Source: Bordetella genomosp. 4 (lineage in GTDB: Bacteria; Pseudomonadota; Gammaproteobacteria; Burkholderiales; Burkholderiaceae_B). Taken from it: a stretch of DNA of 64,000 bases. The translations under genes and the position numbers were made by a program. Positions 54,256-63,981 of this stretch are shown here, in pieces; the first letter of the stretch is position 1, and each line of letters opens with the position of its first letter. The stretch spans positions 620,001-684,000 of the forward strand of contig NZ_NEVQ01000022.1 of assembly GCF_002261185.1 (NCBI RefSeq), in the 5' to 3' direction. The notes beneath the pieces are model-generated. The model was not told where the DNA came from. It saw only the letters and a program-made list of their open reading frames with translations, and made no database searches.

Positions 54256-55188
54256 ATGAGCAACGAGCAGGAACACAACGAAGAACACGCCTCGCCCATC
54301 AAGACCCCCAAACAGCTGATCGTCACGGTCGTGCTGGCTTTTGTCCTCCCCATCCTCATCATTATTTTGCTCGTGAATATGGTCACGTCGGGCACTAAGG
54401 TAGGTGCGGGCTCTGACACATTAACCACAGACTCCATTAATAAGCGCATTGCCCCGGTATCAGGTTTCGAGCTGGTCGACGCCAATGCGCCCAAGGTTTT
54501 CAAAACCGGAGAGCAGGTCTTTCAAGCTGTCTGTACGGCCTGTCACACCGCGGGTGTGGCTGGCGCACCAAAACTCGGAGATAAAGCGGCCTGGGCGCCG
54601 TTTATCCAGAGCGGCTACGACAGCATGCTGAACGTCGCCTTGCATGGCAAAGGCGCCATGCCCGCAAAAGGCGGCAACCCCGCGTTAAGCGATTACGAAG
54701 TGGCCCGCGCCGTGGTGTACATGGCGAACCAATCCGGCGCCTCGCTTGAAGAACCGGCGGCCCCTGAGCAAGCGGGCACATCGGCAGCAGGCTCGCAGCC
54801 AGCCGCTGCGTCCGCGGCTGCAGCTCCGGCGGCTCCTGCCGCAGCAGCGCCGAGCCCGGCCCCTGCTGCCAGCAATGCTTCTGCCCCGCCCCCTGCGCCC
54901 GCCGCTGCTGCCGCGCCAGCCCCTCAGCAAGCGCAGGCCGCCGTCAATCCGGCAGGGGAAAAACTCTATAAAAGCACCTGTTTCGCCTGCCATGGCGCTG
55001 GGATCGCCGGTGCACCCAAGTTCGGCGACAAAGCGGCCTGGGAGCCTTATATCAAGACAGGCGTCGACGCGATGGTAAAGGTCGCCATGCAGGGCAAGGG
55101 CGCCATGCCTCCAAAGGGCGGAGCGGCAAACGCCTCGGAAGACGATATCCGGGCCGCCGTCGAATATATGGTCAATGCTGCTAAGTAA
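54256..55188 (+). CDS. Membrane-anchored di-haem cytochrome c5
   Basis: 310 residues. An N-terminal membrane anchor (about 16-37, LIVTVVLAFVLPILIIILLV) is followed by two homologous cytochrome c5 domains, each with CxxCH (CTACHTAG near 93; CFACHGAG near 241) and the GAPKxGDKAAWxP pattern plus Met ligand segments (GKGAMPAKGG, GKGAMPPKGG). An Ala/Pro-rich linker of about 65 residues separates them. Electron carrier on the periplasmic side, probably between the quinol/bc1 step and a terminal oxidase. A TATAAT at 54135-54140 may be the promoter -10. Confidence 0.93.
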   Translation: MSNEQEHNEEHASPIKTPKQLIVTVVLAFVLPILIIILLVNMVTSGTKVGAGSDTLTTDSINKRIAPVSGFELVDANAPKVFKTGEQVFQAVCTACHTAGVAGAPKLGDKAAWAPFIQSGYDSMLNVALHGKGAMPAKGGNPALSDYEVARAVVYMANQSGASLEEPAAPEQAGTSAAGSQPAAASAAAAPAAPAAAAPSPAPAASNASAPPPAPAAAAAPAPQQAQAAVNPAGEKLYKSTCFACHGAGIAGAPKFGDKAAWEPYIKTGVDAMVKVAMQGKGAMPPKGGAANASEDDIRAAVEYMVNAAK

Positions 55189-55271
55189 AACAGTAAATAA
55201 GCAGCATTGAGGGCTGACACTCCCCGGTATCACTATCACGCCATTGAGAGTCAGCCGGTTCGCGACGAGGC

Positions 55272-55300
55272 AACGAGGCGCCTGATAGAGACGCCTCGTT
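55272..55300. terminator. Bidirectional terminator between cytochrome and hydroxyacyl-CoA dehydrogenase genes
   Basis: AACGAGGCG and CGCCTCGTT form a perfect 9-base stem with an 11-base loop and short A/T flanks. A second imperfect stem GGCTGAC/GTCAGCC lies just before it at about 55212-55256. Located between convergent genes. Confidence 0.65.
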
Positions 55301-55310
55301 TCACAGCGAG

Positions 55311-56837
55311 TTACGCGGTTGCTTCGGTCAGTAACGACAACCCTAATTGCACGCGGCGTTGCAGCCACAGGCTGGGACGGTAACGCATGTCGCCCGTGAC
55401 GCGCTGCAGATTACGCAGAATTTCGAGTATGCGCTCGCCGCCCAAGGCATCGCCCATGGCGAGCGGGCCCGCCGGATAGCCCAGACCCAACGTCACGGCA
55501 CGATCGATATCGGCCGGTGTCGCAATGCCTTGTTGGGCAATCTCGGCAGCCACGTTCACAATAGCGGCCACGATGCGTTGCGCGACGAAACCCGGGGAGT
55601 CTTGAATGACACTGACGGGTGCGCCATCACTGGCCAGCAAGGCATGCGCAGCGTCACGCCAATTCGCCTGGGTGGCAGGCGACAGCATCAGCGTACGGCG
55701 TTTGCCGCTTTCCAAGGGATGCAGTGTGTCCAGGCCTACGGTGCGGGCCGCGTCCAATTGCTGTTGGTAAACGCTGGTGGAGACGTCTTCACCGAACGGC
55801 GTCACGATGATCAAGGCCTGAGCGGGTGGCTCGGCAGACTCGACGATATTGGCATTCAGGCTTTGCAGCAAGGCGCGAGCGCGTGCGTGCCCCTCGGCAT
55901 GCTCGGCGCTGATCCAGACTTGCAGGCTTGCCTGGGCCGCTGGCACGGGTGGCTCGGCCGGGACCTGTTTTTGACCATCTGGATAGGCGTAAAAACCTTC
56001 GCCGGCTTTGCGGCCGATGAGGCCGCCTGCCAGACGCACGGCGGTAATGGGCGACGGCCGGAAGCGCGGCTCATCAAAGAACTGGCGATAGATGGACTCC
56101 ATCACCGGATGCGAGACGTCCAGGGCAGTCAGATCCATCAGCTCGAAAGGCCCCATCCGGAAACCTGCCTGTTCGCGCATGATGGCGTCGATCTGTGCAA
56201 AGGGTGCGACGTTTTCCTGTGCGACGCGCAAACCCTCGATGTTCATCCCACGGCCCGCGTGGTTGACGATAAAGCCGGGCATGTCCTTGGCACGCACAGG
56301 CGTATGGCCCATGCGACGCGCCAAAGCGGCCAGGGCATCGCCTGCTGCCGGATCGCTGCGCAAGCCGTCGATGACTTCGACGACCTTCATCAATGCGACG
56401 GGGTTGAAGAAATGAAAACCCGCTACGCGTTCGGGATGCTTGCACGCCGCGGCAATCGCGGTGATCGACAACGACGAAGTGTTGGACGCAAGGATGCAGT
56501 CAGCGCTGACGATGGCTTCGAGTTGAGAGAACAGATCACGCTTGATATCCAAGCGCTCGACGATCGCCTCGATGACAAGTTGCGTGTCTGCCAGATCTTG
56601 CAAGCTGGCCGCGGGCACGATGCGTGCCAATGCCGCTTCGGCTTGCTCGGGACTGAGCTTGCCTTTTTGCACGAGCTTGTCCCACAACTGACGCAGGGAT
56701 TCGCGCGCGGCGGCCACAGCATCTGCGCTCGTGTCGTACAAGCGAACTAGCACGCCTGCCTGCGCAGCGATTTGCGCAATGCCTCGGCCCATGGCGCCAG
56801 CGCCAACCACGGCGATGGTTTGAATATCGGTTGTCAT
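55311..56837 (-). CDS. 3-hydroxyacyl-CoA dehydrogenase (PaaH/HbdA-like)
   Basis: 508 residues: NAD-binding domain (TIAVVGAGAMGRGIAQIAAQAG at 7-28), catalytic His in GFHFFNPVALMKVVEV and Glu in the same block, then two helical 3HCDH C-terminal domains (around 185-285 and 410-500). The double C-terminal domain length matches PaaH-type enzymes of phenylacetate or dicarboxylate degradation. Oxidises 3-hydroxyacyl-CoA. Part of the minus-strand acyl-CoA group with the CoA-transferase gene 11 bases upstream. Confidence 0.92.
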   Translation of the reverse strand: MTTDIQTIAVVGAGAMGRGIAQIAAQAGVLVRLYDTSADAVAAARESLRQLWDKLVQKGKLSPEQAEAALARIVPAASLQDLADTQLVIEAIVERLDIKRDLFSQLEAIVSADCILASNTSSLSITAIAAACKHPERVAGFHFFNPVALMKVVEVIDGLRSDPAAGDALAALARRMGHTPVRAKDMPGFIVNHAGRGMNIEGLRVAQENVAPFAQIDAIMREQAGFRMGPFELMDLTALDVSHPVMESIYRQFFDEPRFRPSPITAVRLAGGLIGRKAGEGFYAYPDGQKQVPAEPPVPAAQASLQVWISAEHAEGHARARALLQSLNANIVESAEPPAQALIIVTPFGEDVSTSVYQQQLDAARTVGLDTLHPLESGKRRTLMLSPATQANWRDAAHALLASDGAPVSVIQDSPGFVAQRIVAAIVNVAAEIAQQGIATPADIDRAVTLGLGYPAGPLAMGDALGGERILEILRNLQRVTGDMRYRPSLWLQRRVQLGLSLLTEATA

Positions 56838-56848
56838 CGTGTCTACTC

Positions 56849-58069
56849 CTATGTTTTTAGTGCCTGGATTTCTGCTTTGGACAGGCCCAGCCGCTCTGAG
56901 AGCACTTGCTCAGTGTGCTCGCCCAGCAAGGGCGCAGGACGGCGATATTGCACAGGGCTATCCGAGAATTTCAAGGGACTGGCGGCAATGGGAGCCACGC
57001 CAGCCGTAGGATGGGGCAGCTCGCGCCGCATTTGGCGAGCTTGCACCTGAGGATCCTCGTACACCTGATCCAGCGTGTTGATGGGGCCGGCAGGAACGCC
57101 GGCGGACTCCAGCTCAGTCAGCCAATGGTCGCGTTTGCCTGTTGCCATACGCGCGCTGAGCAACGGCACCAGGGCTTCGCGATTTTTCACGCGCTGCGGA
57201 TTGGTGGCAAAGCGCGGATCCTCGGCCAACTCGGGGGTGCCAATGACACGGCAATAGTTGCGGAACTGGCTATCGTTGCCCACGGCCACGATCAAATGGC
57301 CATCGGCCGCAGCGAAGACCTGATAAGGCACCAGGTTCTGGTGCGCATTGCCGGCACGCTGCGGGGCCTTGCCCGAGGTCATGAAGTTCAGGTTTTGATT
57401 AGCCATCATGGCGACTTGGCAATCCAGAAGTGCCATGTCGATGTGCTGGCCCAAGCCACTGCGGCTACGCTCATGCAAGGCGGCCAGAATGCCGACGGTC
57501 GAATACATGCCGGTCATCAAATCGGCAACGGCAACACCGGCTTTCTGCGGACCGCCGCCAGGCAGATCATCGCGCTCGCCGGTGATACTCATCAAACCGC
57601 CCATGCCCTGAATCATGAAGTCATAACCCGGGCGGCTGGCGTAGGGGCCGGTCTGGCCAAAGCCGGTAATCGAGCAGTAGATCAGCGCGGGATTCTCGGA
57701 CTTCAGGCTCTCGTAGTCCAGGCCATATTTACGCAGGCCGCCGACCTTGAAGTTTTCGACCAGGATGTCGCTCTGGCGAGCCAGTTGACGCACTAATTCG
57801 GCGCCGCGCGGCGATGCGATATCCAGCGCCACCGAATACTTGTTCCGATTGGCGCTCAGGTAATAGGCGGCTTCGGTGGTGTCCGCACCGTCGGCGTCTT
57901 TCAAGTAGGGCGGACCCCAGGCGCGGGTATCGTCACCCGAGCCCGGACGTTCGATTTTGATGACTTCGGCGCCCAGATCGGCGAGATTCTGAGTGCACCA
58001 GGGGCCGGCCAAGACGCGAGTCAGATCCAGAACGCGAATGCCGGTCAGGGGAGCGGGTCGTTGTGACAT
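56849..58069 (-). CDS. Family III (CaiB/BaiF) CoA-transferase
   Basis: 406 residues from the ATG at 58069 (MSQRPAPLTGIRVLDLTRVLAGPWCTQ); a start at 58105 is in frame. Family III signatures: LADLGAEVIKIERPGSGDDTR, the catalytic Asp in GLGQHIDMALLDCQVAM, and GYDFMIQGMGGLMSITG. Transfers CoA between carboxylates, probably activating the substrate that is then dehydrogenated and hydrated by its neighbours. Confidence 0.9.
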   Translation of the reverse strand: MSQRPAPLTGIRVLDLTRVLAGPWCTQNLADLGAEVIKIERPGSGDDTRAWGPPYLKDADGADTTEAAYYLSANRNKYSVALDIASPRGAELVRQLARQSDILVENFKVGGLRKYGLDYESLKSENPALIYCSITGFGQTGPYASRPGYDFMIQGMGGLMSITGERDDLPGGGPQKAGVAVADLMTGMYSTVGILAALHERSRSGLGQHIDMALLDCQVAMMANQNLNFMTSGKAPQRAGNAHQNLVPYQVFAAADGHLIVAVGNDSQFRNYCRVIGTPELAEDPRFATNPQRVKNREALVPLLSARMATGKRDHWLTELESAGVPAGPINTLDQVYEDPQVQARQMRRELPHPTAGVAPIAASPLKFSDSPVQYRRPAPLLGEHTEQVLSERLGLSKAEIQALKT

Positions 58070-58321
58070 GTGAGCGATAGGTAAATGCAGTAGCTGCGTG
58101 ATCAAGCGGTCAGAGGGTAAAGCCTTTGGATATTAGCCCCTGCCGCGGTCCAGGCGTATTCTGTTTTCCGCACGTTCTTGTGCGTATTTCGCACATGAGG
58201 CGCATTCCAGTACGGATGCACGCGGCGCGGTCAGATGCGTAGCGTATCTGATGCTGCAATAGACACACTGCGCGCTGTCGCATGCATCGTCCCGCCGCGC
58301 TCCGCGCATCACGCCATAGCA

Positions 58322-59470
58322 TTACGAATAAGCCTTGATCGTTTCGCGTGCAATGACCAGCTGCTGGATTTGCGACGTTCCTTCAAAGATACGGAACAGA
58401 CGCACGTCACGATAGAAACGCTCGACGGCGTATTCGGAGATATAACCCGCGCCGCCGTGGATCTGTACCGCGCGGTCAGCGACACGGCCAACCATTTCGG
58501 TGACATAGAGCTTGCAGCATGCGGCCTCCAGCGTGGTGTTCTCGCCCCGGTCGCGCTTGCGTGCGGCATCCAGGACCATGCAGCGTGCAGCGTACAGCTC
58601 GGCCTGACTGTCGGCAATCATGGCCTGAATGAGTTGGAACTCGGAAATGGGCTGACCGAACTGCTTGCGCTGCGTGGCATATTGGACGGCATCGCGGATC
58701 AAACGCTCGGCGATACCGACGCACAGCGCGGAGATATGCAGGCGGCCTTTATCGAGCACACGCATCGCGGTGCGGAAACCATTGCCCTCTTCGCCCCCCA
58801 ACAAGGCCGAGGCAGGAACACGGCAATTATCGAAGATCACATCGCAGGTCAACGCGCCTGCTTGGCCCATTTTCTTGTCTGGCTTGCCCAAGGTCACGCC
58901 CGGGGTGCCGGCATCGACCAGAAAGCACGAGATAGATGAGGCCTTGCGTTCTGGTGCGGTGCGAGCCATCACGGAAAATAAGCCGGCGATAGGGGCATTG
59001 GTAATGAAGCGCTTGGTGCCATTCAAAACGTAATGATCGCCATCGCGCACGGCAGTTGTGCGCAACGATATCGCGTCAGAACCTGCATCGGGCTCGGTCA
59101 GCGCAAAAGAGCCGATCAATTCGCCGCTAGCCAGCTTGGGCAAGTAATGGCTGCGCTGCTCGTCGGTACCGGCCAGCACGATGGATTGTGAGCCGATACC
59201 GATATTGGTGCCGGCCAGGGAGCGAAAAGCGGGCGAGGTCTGGCCGAGCTCGAATACAACGCGGACTTCTTCTTCCATGGTCAGACCCAGGCCGCCGTAT
59301 TCGGGAGCGATGGACAAGCCAAACAGACCCAGATCGCGCATCTCGGCGACGATGTCGTCGGGAATCTCGCCACTATGCGCCAACGCGTCTTCGGCGGGAA
59401 CGAGCCGATCGGTCACGAAGCGGCGGACCGCGTCCAGCAACAAGTTCAGGGTTTCAGTATCGAGAGCCAT
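58322..59470 (-). CDS. Acyl-CoA dehydrogenase
   Basis: 382 residues, all three ACAD domains. Signatures: GSFALTEPDAGSDA near residue 118, the flavin region, YATQRKQFGQPISEFQLIQ, and QIHGGAGYISEYAVERFYRDVRLFRIFEGTSQIQQLVIAR, quoted in part. The catalytic Glu is expected in the FEGTSQI segment. FAD enzyme, first step of beta-oxidation. Monocistronic or first of the downstream CoA-transferase group; about 250 bases separate them. Confidence 0.93.
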   Translation of the reverse strand: MALDTETLNLLLDAVRRFVTDRLVPAEDALAHSGEIPDDIVAEMRDLGLFGLSIAPEYGGLGLTMEEEVRVVFELGQTSPAFRSLAGTNIGIGSQSIVLAGTDEQRSHYLPKLASGELIGSFALTEPDAGSDAISLRTTAVRDGDHYVLNGTKRFITNAPIAGLFSVMARTAPERKASSISCFLVDAGTPGVTLGKPDKKMGQAGALTCDVIFDNCRVPASALLGGEEGNGFRTAMRVLDKGRLHISALCVGIAERLIRDAVQYATQRKQFGQPISEFQLIQAMIADSQAELYAARCMVLDAARKRDRGENTTLEAACCKLYVTEMVGRVADRAVQIHGGAGYISEYAVERFYRDVRLFRIFEGTSQIQQLVIARETIKAYS

Positions 59471-59539
59471 GATGGGGTCTGTGAATGCAAAGAGAATAAG
59501 GAAGAAAAAGTCGTCTGCTGAGCGCGAGGCTGGCGGTTG

Positions 59540-60160
59540 TTACGCATTCATCCCCCCACTCAACAAATCGAAATAGCCGGCGACGATCGCCTCCGCAGTC
59601 TGCGCACCGCCGGGCTGATACCAGCGCGCCATCCAATTCAGCATGGAGAGCACCGCACGGCCGGTAGCAGCGACGTCTAAAGAACGGAATTCGCCACGGG
59701 CTATGCCATCGGAGATGATCTGGCGCAGCAGCCGTTCGTACCCATCGCGCAGGCGAGCAGCATCCTCGCGCTCAGTGATGGCCATCCCGGAATAACCAAT
59801 CAGCATGGTGACGAACTGGGCGTGGTGATTTTCAAAATAGCGGGCGTGAGCCACCATGAATTGGCGTAAACGCTCAGGCGCTGCCGTGACCTGGGAGACG
59901 GCTTGCGACACGGAGGCAGTCAGGCCCGCAAGTACATCCAGAATGATGGCGTCGTAGATGTCTTGTTTGGTGGTGTAGTAGTGGTAAATGGCAGCCTTGG
60001 ACACGCCGATAGCGGCGGCCAGATCGGCAATCGAGCTGCTCTCGTAGCCGCAACGGGCGAATAGCCGGGCGGCCTCTTCCAGGATGCGCTCCCGAGGAGC
60101 GGCTATCGTGGGCGGCCGGCCCGCACGGGGTCGTTTTGCGGCAAGCGGGCTAGTGGACAT
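59540..60160 (-). CDS. TetR-family transcriptional regulator
   Basis: 206 residues from the ATG at 60160; a start at 60205 is in frame. N-terminal TetR helix-turn-helix (ILEEAARLFARCGYESSSIADLAAAIGVSKAAIYHYYTTKQDI, seen in parts at about 25-68) and a C-terminal helical ligand domain of the fatty-acid regulator type (PsrA/FadR-like). Divergent from the nitronate monooxygenase gene with palindromic operator candidates between them. Probably controls both neighbouring acyl-CoA gene sets. Confidence 0.9.
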   Translation of the reverse strand: MSTSPLAAKRPRAGRPPTIAAPRERILEEAARLFARCGYESSSIADLAAAIGVSKAAIYHYYTTKQDIYDAIILDVLAGLTASVSQAVSQVTAAPERLRQFMVAHARYFENHHAQFVTMLIGYSGMAITEREDAARLRDGYERLLRQIISDGIARGEFRSLDVAATGRAVLSMLNWMARWYQPGGAQTAEAIVAGYFDLLSGGMNA

Positions 60161-60244
60161 GACGACCTGAATTTGACACAGGTGGCTACACCGATAAACC
60201 TGCATTGACAGGCCTGCGGCGCATGCCGTTAAATGAAAGATAAT

Positions 60245-60272
60245 TAATTACCGGACAGCCGGTAGGTAATTA
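60245..60272. promoter_or_regulatory. Overlapping palindromes, probable TetR operator
   Basis: Inner palindrome TACCGG-ACAG-CCGGTA (60249-60264) and an outer inverted repeat TAATTACC...GGTAATTA (60245-60272) with a centre two bases away. Located between the divergent TetR and nitronate monooxygenase genes, 46 bases before the start of the latter. Confidence 0.6.
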
Positions 60273-60317
60273 TAAGCAGGTGTCCTCCCTTCTTTCAACC
60301 ACTACGTTTCATCCACC

Positions 60318-61313
60318 ATGAACGCACGCGACCAAGCCCAGCCCAGTTCTCTGGTCAATCAGCTCTATGCGCAGATGACGTTGCCGGTCATCTGCTCGCC
60401 CATGTTTATTGTGTCGAATCCCAAATTGGTGGTGGCGCAGTGTACGAGCGGCGTGATGGGATCCTTTCCTGCACTGAATGCCCGCCCCCAGACCCTGCTG
60501 GACGACTGGCTGTCCGAAGTGCAGGCGGCCCTGGCCGATTACCGACAGGCCCATCCGTCGGCGGCGGTTGCGCCGTTTGCGGTGAATCAGATCATTCACC
60601 AGTCCAATGACAGGCTGGAACATGATCTGCAGAGCTGCGGTAAGCATCGCGTGCCATTTATCATCACCAGCCTGCGGGCGCCCGGGGATCTGGTCGCCGG
60701 GATTCACGCGTGGGGAGGAAAAGTTTTCCATGACGTGACGACGCTGCGCCATGCCGAGAAAGCGCTGGAGGCCGGGGTCGATGGCCTGATTCTGGTATGC
60801 GCGGGCGCAGGCGGCCATGCGGGCACGCTCAGTCCGTTTGCCCTCTTGTCCGAAGTGCGGCGTATTTATGACGGCCCGGTTATTTTGTCAGGCGCGATCA
60901 CCTCGGGCGCGGGGATATTGGGCGCATTGGCGATGGGGGCCGACTTTGCCTATATGGGAACGCGATTTATCGCGAGCGCAGAAGCCAACGCCTCGGAGGC
61001 GTATAAACAGGCCATCGTGGACGCTAGTGCATCGGATATTTTGTATACGCCGTTCTTTACCGGCATACCCGGCAACTACCTGAAGGCCAGCATCGCGGCA
61101 GCGGGATTGGATCCGGCCAACCTGCCCGCCCCCGATGCCGGCGCGTCCAATTTTGGATCGACGCGGGTCAAACCTTGGAAAGATATTTGGGGCGCAGGGC
61201 AAGGAGTAGGCGGCATAGACAGCGTGCGTCCAGCAGCCGAGATCGTAGCCACGCTGCGACAGGAATACCAGCAAAGCCAGCGCCGTTTGGCGGGCAAAGC
61301 CTTGGCCGAGTAA
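60318..61313 (+). CDS. Nitronate monooxygenase family flavoprotein
   Basis: 331 residues, FMN-dependent TIM barrel of the 2-nitropropane dioxygenase/NMO family: PVICSPMFIVSNPKLVVAQCTSGVMGSFPA at the N-terminus, catalytic-region His in LVCAGAGGHAGTLSPFAL and the phosphate-binding SGAITSGAGILGALAMGADFAYMGTRFIASAEA, quoted in parts. Members oxidise alkyl nitronates or act as enoyl reductase-like enzymes in acyl-CoA clusters. Placed with an enoyl-CoA hydratase 15 bases downstream. Confidence 0.9.
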   Translation: MNARDQAQPSSLVNQLYAQMTLPVICSPMFIVSNPKLVVAQCTSGVMGSFPALNARPQTLLDDWLSEVQAALADYRQAHPSAAVAPFAVNQIIHQSNDRLEHDLQSCGKHRVPFIITSLRAPGDLVAGIHAWGGKVFHDVTTLRHAEKALEAGVDGLILVCAGAGGHAGTLSPFALLSEVRRIYDGPVILSGAITSGAGILGALAMGADFAYMGTRFIASAEANASEAYKQAIVDASASDILYTPFFTGIPGNYLKASIAAAGLDPANLPAPDAGASNFGSTRVKPWKDIWGAGQGVGGIDSVRPAAEIVATLRQEYQQSQRRLAGKALAE

Positions 61314-61328
61314 CGGAGGATCGACACC

Positions 61329-62072
61329 ATGCAAGATAGTCTGATCGTCCAACGCGACGGCGCTGTGCTGCAACTGACAATCAATCGGCCGGCGCGCCGG
61401 AATGCGTTGGATATCGCGACTTACCATGCGTTGGCGGAGCAATTGCGTCACGCCTCCGAGGATTCGAGCCTGTCCGCCATCATCTTGTCAGGAGCGGGCG
61501 AACATTTCACCGCCGGCAATGATTTGCATGATTTTCAGGCCGGCCGCCCCGAAGGCGACAGTGCCGGGATGACCTTTCTGCGTGCCCTGATCGCCACGGA
61601 TGTGCCAGTCATCGCGGCGGTGGAAGGTTATGCCATCGGCATCGGCGTGACGCTGCTGCAGCATTGCGATTTTGTCTATGTTGCCCGCAATGCCACCCTG
61701 CGGATTCCTTTCGTCGCGCTCGGTTTGTGCCCCGAAGGCGCTTCCAGTCTGTTGCTGCCGCGTCTGGCCGGAGCACGCAAGGCCGCGCAATGGCTGCTTC
61801 AGGGCAAGGCATTCAGCGCCGACGAGGCGCAGGATGCCGGGCTGGCGACCACGGTCACCGAACCGGGCGAGACATTGGCAATGGCAAAACAAGTCGCGGC
61901 GGCGCTGGCGGCGCAACCGCGCGAAGCGCTGCGCCTGACCAAGAGCATGCTCAAGCGTGCCGATCGCGCAGCCATTACGGAAACGCTGGAATTTGAAGCG
62001 ACGCAGTTTCGGGCACGCCTGAAGACCCAAGAAGCGCAAGACGCTTTCGCGCGCTTTTTGAATAAACGCTGA
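61329..62072 (+). CDS. Enoyl-CoA hydratase/isomerase family protein
   Basis: 247 residues, crotonase fold. CoA/oxyanion segments: [36 protein letters not shown] and [30 protein letters not shown] lies upstream of the ATG at 61329. An Asp of GNDLHDF-type enzymes suggests isomerase or hydratase activity; the substrate is unknown. Same operon as the nitronate monooxygenase. Confidence 0.9.
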   Translation: MQDSLIVQRDGAVLQLTINRPARRNALDIATYHALAEQLRHASEDSSLSAIILSGAGEHFTAGNDLHDFQAGRPEGDSAGMTFLRALIATDVPVIAAVEGYAIGIGVTLLQHCDFVYVARNATLRIPFVALGLCPEGASSLLLPRLAGARKAAQWLLQGKAFSADEAQDAGLATTVTEPGETLAMAKQVAAALAAQPREALRLTKSMLKRADRAAITETLEFEATQFRARLKTQEAQDAFARFLNKR

Positions 62073-62117
62073 TGAAGTCAGGCCGGCGCGCCCTTGTTCC
62101 GTCCCCGCCTGCGCCGC

Positions 62118-62951
62118 TCAGAACGGCGCGTCCGGGCTGAAATTCGGGGGACGGCGCTCGCGCAAGGACTGTATGCCCTCGCGCACGTCTGGCCCGGCAA
62201 AACCCATGAATTCCAATGCCAGCGAGGCGTCGAAACTGGGCCCCGCCATGCGCAACCAGTTGTTCAGCGCATATTTGGTCCAACGGATAGCGGTTTGAGA
62301 GCCGTTGGCCAATTTGCCTGCGACTTCGAAAGCCTTTGCAATAAGCTCTGCTTCGTCCACACAGAGCGAGACAAGGCCGATGCGTTCGGCCTCCTCGCCG
62401 CTGACGGTTTCGCACAATAATAAGTAATACTTGGACTTGGCCATGCCGCAGAGCAGCGGCCAGACTATGGCAGCATGATCGCCGGCGGCCACCCCGAGCC
62501 GGGTGTGCCCGTCAATGATGCGGGCGTCACGAGCGGCGATGGAAATATCGGCCAACAGCCCTGCCACCAAGCCCGCGCCTACGGCCGCGCCGTGCATGGC
62601 GGATACGATAGGCTTGTTGCAGTTGATCACGTTGTAGACCAGATCGCGTGCCTCGCGCCAGACGCGGGACCGCACCTGAAAATCGTCGGCCATCTGCTCG
62701 ACCAACTCCAAATCCCCACCGCCGGAAAAGCCCTTGCCTTCGCCGCGAAGCACCACGACCCGGGTGTCCGGGTCTGTATCCACATCGCGCCAGATATCGG
62801 CCAACTCTCTATGCAGATGCTCATCGGCCGTGGACAGCTTTCCCGGCACGCCGCCTCGGGCACCCATGATGATTTCCAGAACTCCCTGCGGATGGCGGCG
62901 CAGTTTCAGGGATTGGTAACGCGCGTAATGTGCAAGCGATGTATCGGACAT
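62118..62951 (-). CDS. Enoyl-CoA hydratase/isomerase family protein
   Basis: 277 residues from the ATG at 62951, which has GGAGATC directly upstream; the frame runs open to 63185 but the extension is antisense to the next gene. Crotonase motifs [21 protein letters not shown] and [24 protein letters not shown]. Convergent with the previous hydratase gene and only distantly similar to it. The substrate is unknown; aromatic-acid or fatty acyl-CoA breakdown is plausible. Confidence 0.9.
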   Translation of the reverse strand: MSDTSLAHYARYQSLKLRRHPQGVLEIIMGARGGVPGKLSTADEHLHRELADIWRDVDTDPDTRVVVLRGEGKGFSGGGDLELVEQMADDFQVRSRVWREARDLVYNVINCNKPIVSAMHGAAVGAGLVAGLLADISIAARDARIIDGHTRLGVAAGDHAAIVWPLLCGMAKSKYYLLLCETVSGEEAERIGLVSLCVDEAELIAKAFEVAGKLANGSQTAIRWTKYALNNWLRMAGPSFDASLALEFMGFAGPDVREGIQSLRERRPPNFSPDAPF

Positions 62952-63059
62952 GATCTCCTCCGTGCGATGTGAATGCTTTCCGGGCACTATAGTGGATAGT
63001 CGCCCGCCGCTGCTTTCGGGCAGCAAGCGGGAGTTCAACCGAGCGAATGCCGCCTGACT

Positions 63060-63959
63060 ATGCCCGATCACCAGACCGATATCTCTCCACGTGCGCCCGT
63101 TCTGCCGGCGACCGAGGGCGAGCCTACCCAGATCCGTCCCGAGGATTTGCCCTCCTTGTTTGCGGCGCGCCCTGCCGACGCTCACAAAGGCACATTTGGC
63201 ACCGTGGCGATCATCGGGGGCGGCCCGGGGATGGTGGGAGCAGCGTTACTGGCCGGACGTTCGGCGCTGAAAACCGGAGCGGGCAAGGTACTGATCGGGT
63301 TTGCTCAAGCAGATTGCCCGATCCCATGCGACTTGCTTCAGCCGGAGTTGATGCTGCGCGATGCAGCCTCGCTTTTCCAGGCCGCTCTTCCGGTGGACGC
63401 CTGGGTAGCGGGCTGCGGCCTTGGAACAGGTACGCAGGCGTTGAACACCCTTAACAGGTTATTCGCGCTGCGCAGCAATACGCCCTTGGTGTTGGATGCC
63501 GACGGGCTCAATCTCCTAGCCGGAGGGTTATTACCTCCGTGGGGACCCGGTACGGTGATCCTGACTCCCCACCCCGCGGAGGCGGCCCGGCTGTTGAATT
63601 GCACCAGCCGGGAAATTCAGGCCAATCGTCAACATGCGGCTCGCGCCTTGGCGCAGCGGCATCAAGCCTGGGTCGTCCTGAAAGGGGCCGGCACGCTCGT
63701 TTGCCGGCCGGACGGCCGATGCTGGGTCAATCGCAGTGGTAATCCGGGTTTAGCAACGGCAGGAACAGGGGACGTCCTGGCGGGCATGATGGGGAGCCTG
63801 ATTGCGCAGGGCATCATGCTGGATCAAGCAATTCCGGGCGCGGTCTGGCTGCATGGGGCCGCGGCCGACGCACTGGTTTCTGGCGGGCTGGGCCCCATAG
63901 GACTGACAGCGGGAGAACTGGCGGACGCCGCGCGGCAGTTGCGAAACCACCACGGTTAG
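63060..63959 (+). CDS. nnrD: ADP/ATP-dependent NAD(P)HX dehydratase
   Basis: 299 residues, ribokinase-like fold of the YjeF C-terminal domain. It repairs hydrated NAD(P)H. Motifs: [25 protein letters not shown] near residue 42, [34 protein letters not shown] and the catalytic [15 protein letters not shown]. The N-terminal epimerase domain (NnrE) found fused in many bacteria is absent, so this is a stand-alone dehydratase with a 40-residue leader. The ATG at 63060 is used. Confidence 0.92.
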   Translation: MPDHQTDISPRAPVLPATEGEPTQIRPEDLPSLFAARPADAHKGTFGTVAIIGGGPGMVGAALLAGRSALKTGAGKVLIGFAQADCPIPCDLLQPELMLRDAASLFQAALPVDAWVAGCGLGTGTQALNTLNRLFALRSNTPLVLDADGLNLLAGGLLPPWGPGTVILTPHPAEAARLLNCTSREIQANRQHAARALAQRHQAWVVLKGAGTLVCRPDGRCWVNRSGNPGLATAGTGDVLAGMMGSLIAQGIMLDQAIPGAVWLHGAAADALVSGGLGPIGLTAGELADAARQLRNHHG

Positions 63960-63972
63960 AGGGAGTTACAAC

Positions 63973-63981
63973 TTATCCACA
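63973..63981 (+). promoter_or_regulatory. Single consensus DnaA-box sequence at the right edge
   Basis: TTATCCACA occurs 14 bases after the nnrD stop. One box alone is weak evidence, and only 40 bases of this intergenic region are in view. Confidence 0.25.

Noticed and set aside
54456-55170. Repeated Ala/Pro coding DNA in the cytochrome gene as a mobile repeat
   Set aside because: It is the linker between two duplicated haem domains, normal for di-haem cytochrome c5 proteins.
63973-63981. Origin of replication at the right edge
   Set aside because: Only one DnaA-box match and no dnaA, dnaN or AT-rich unwinding region in view.
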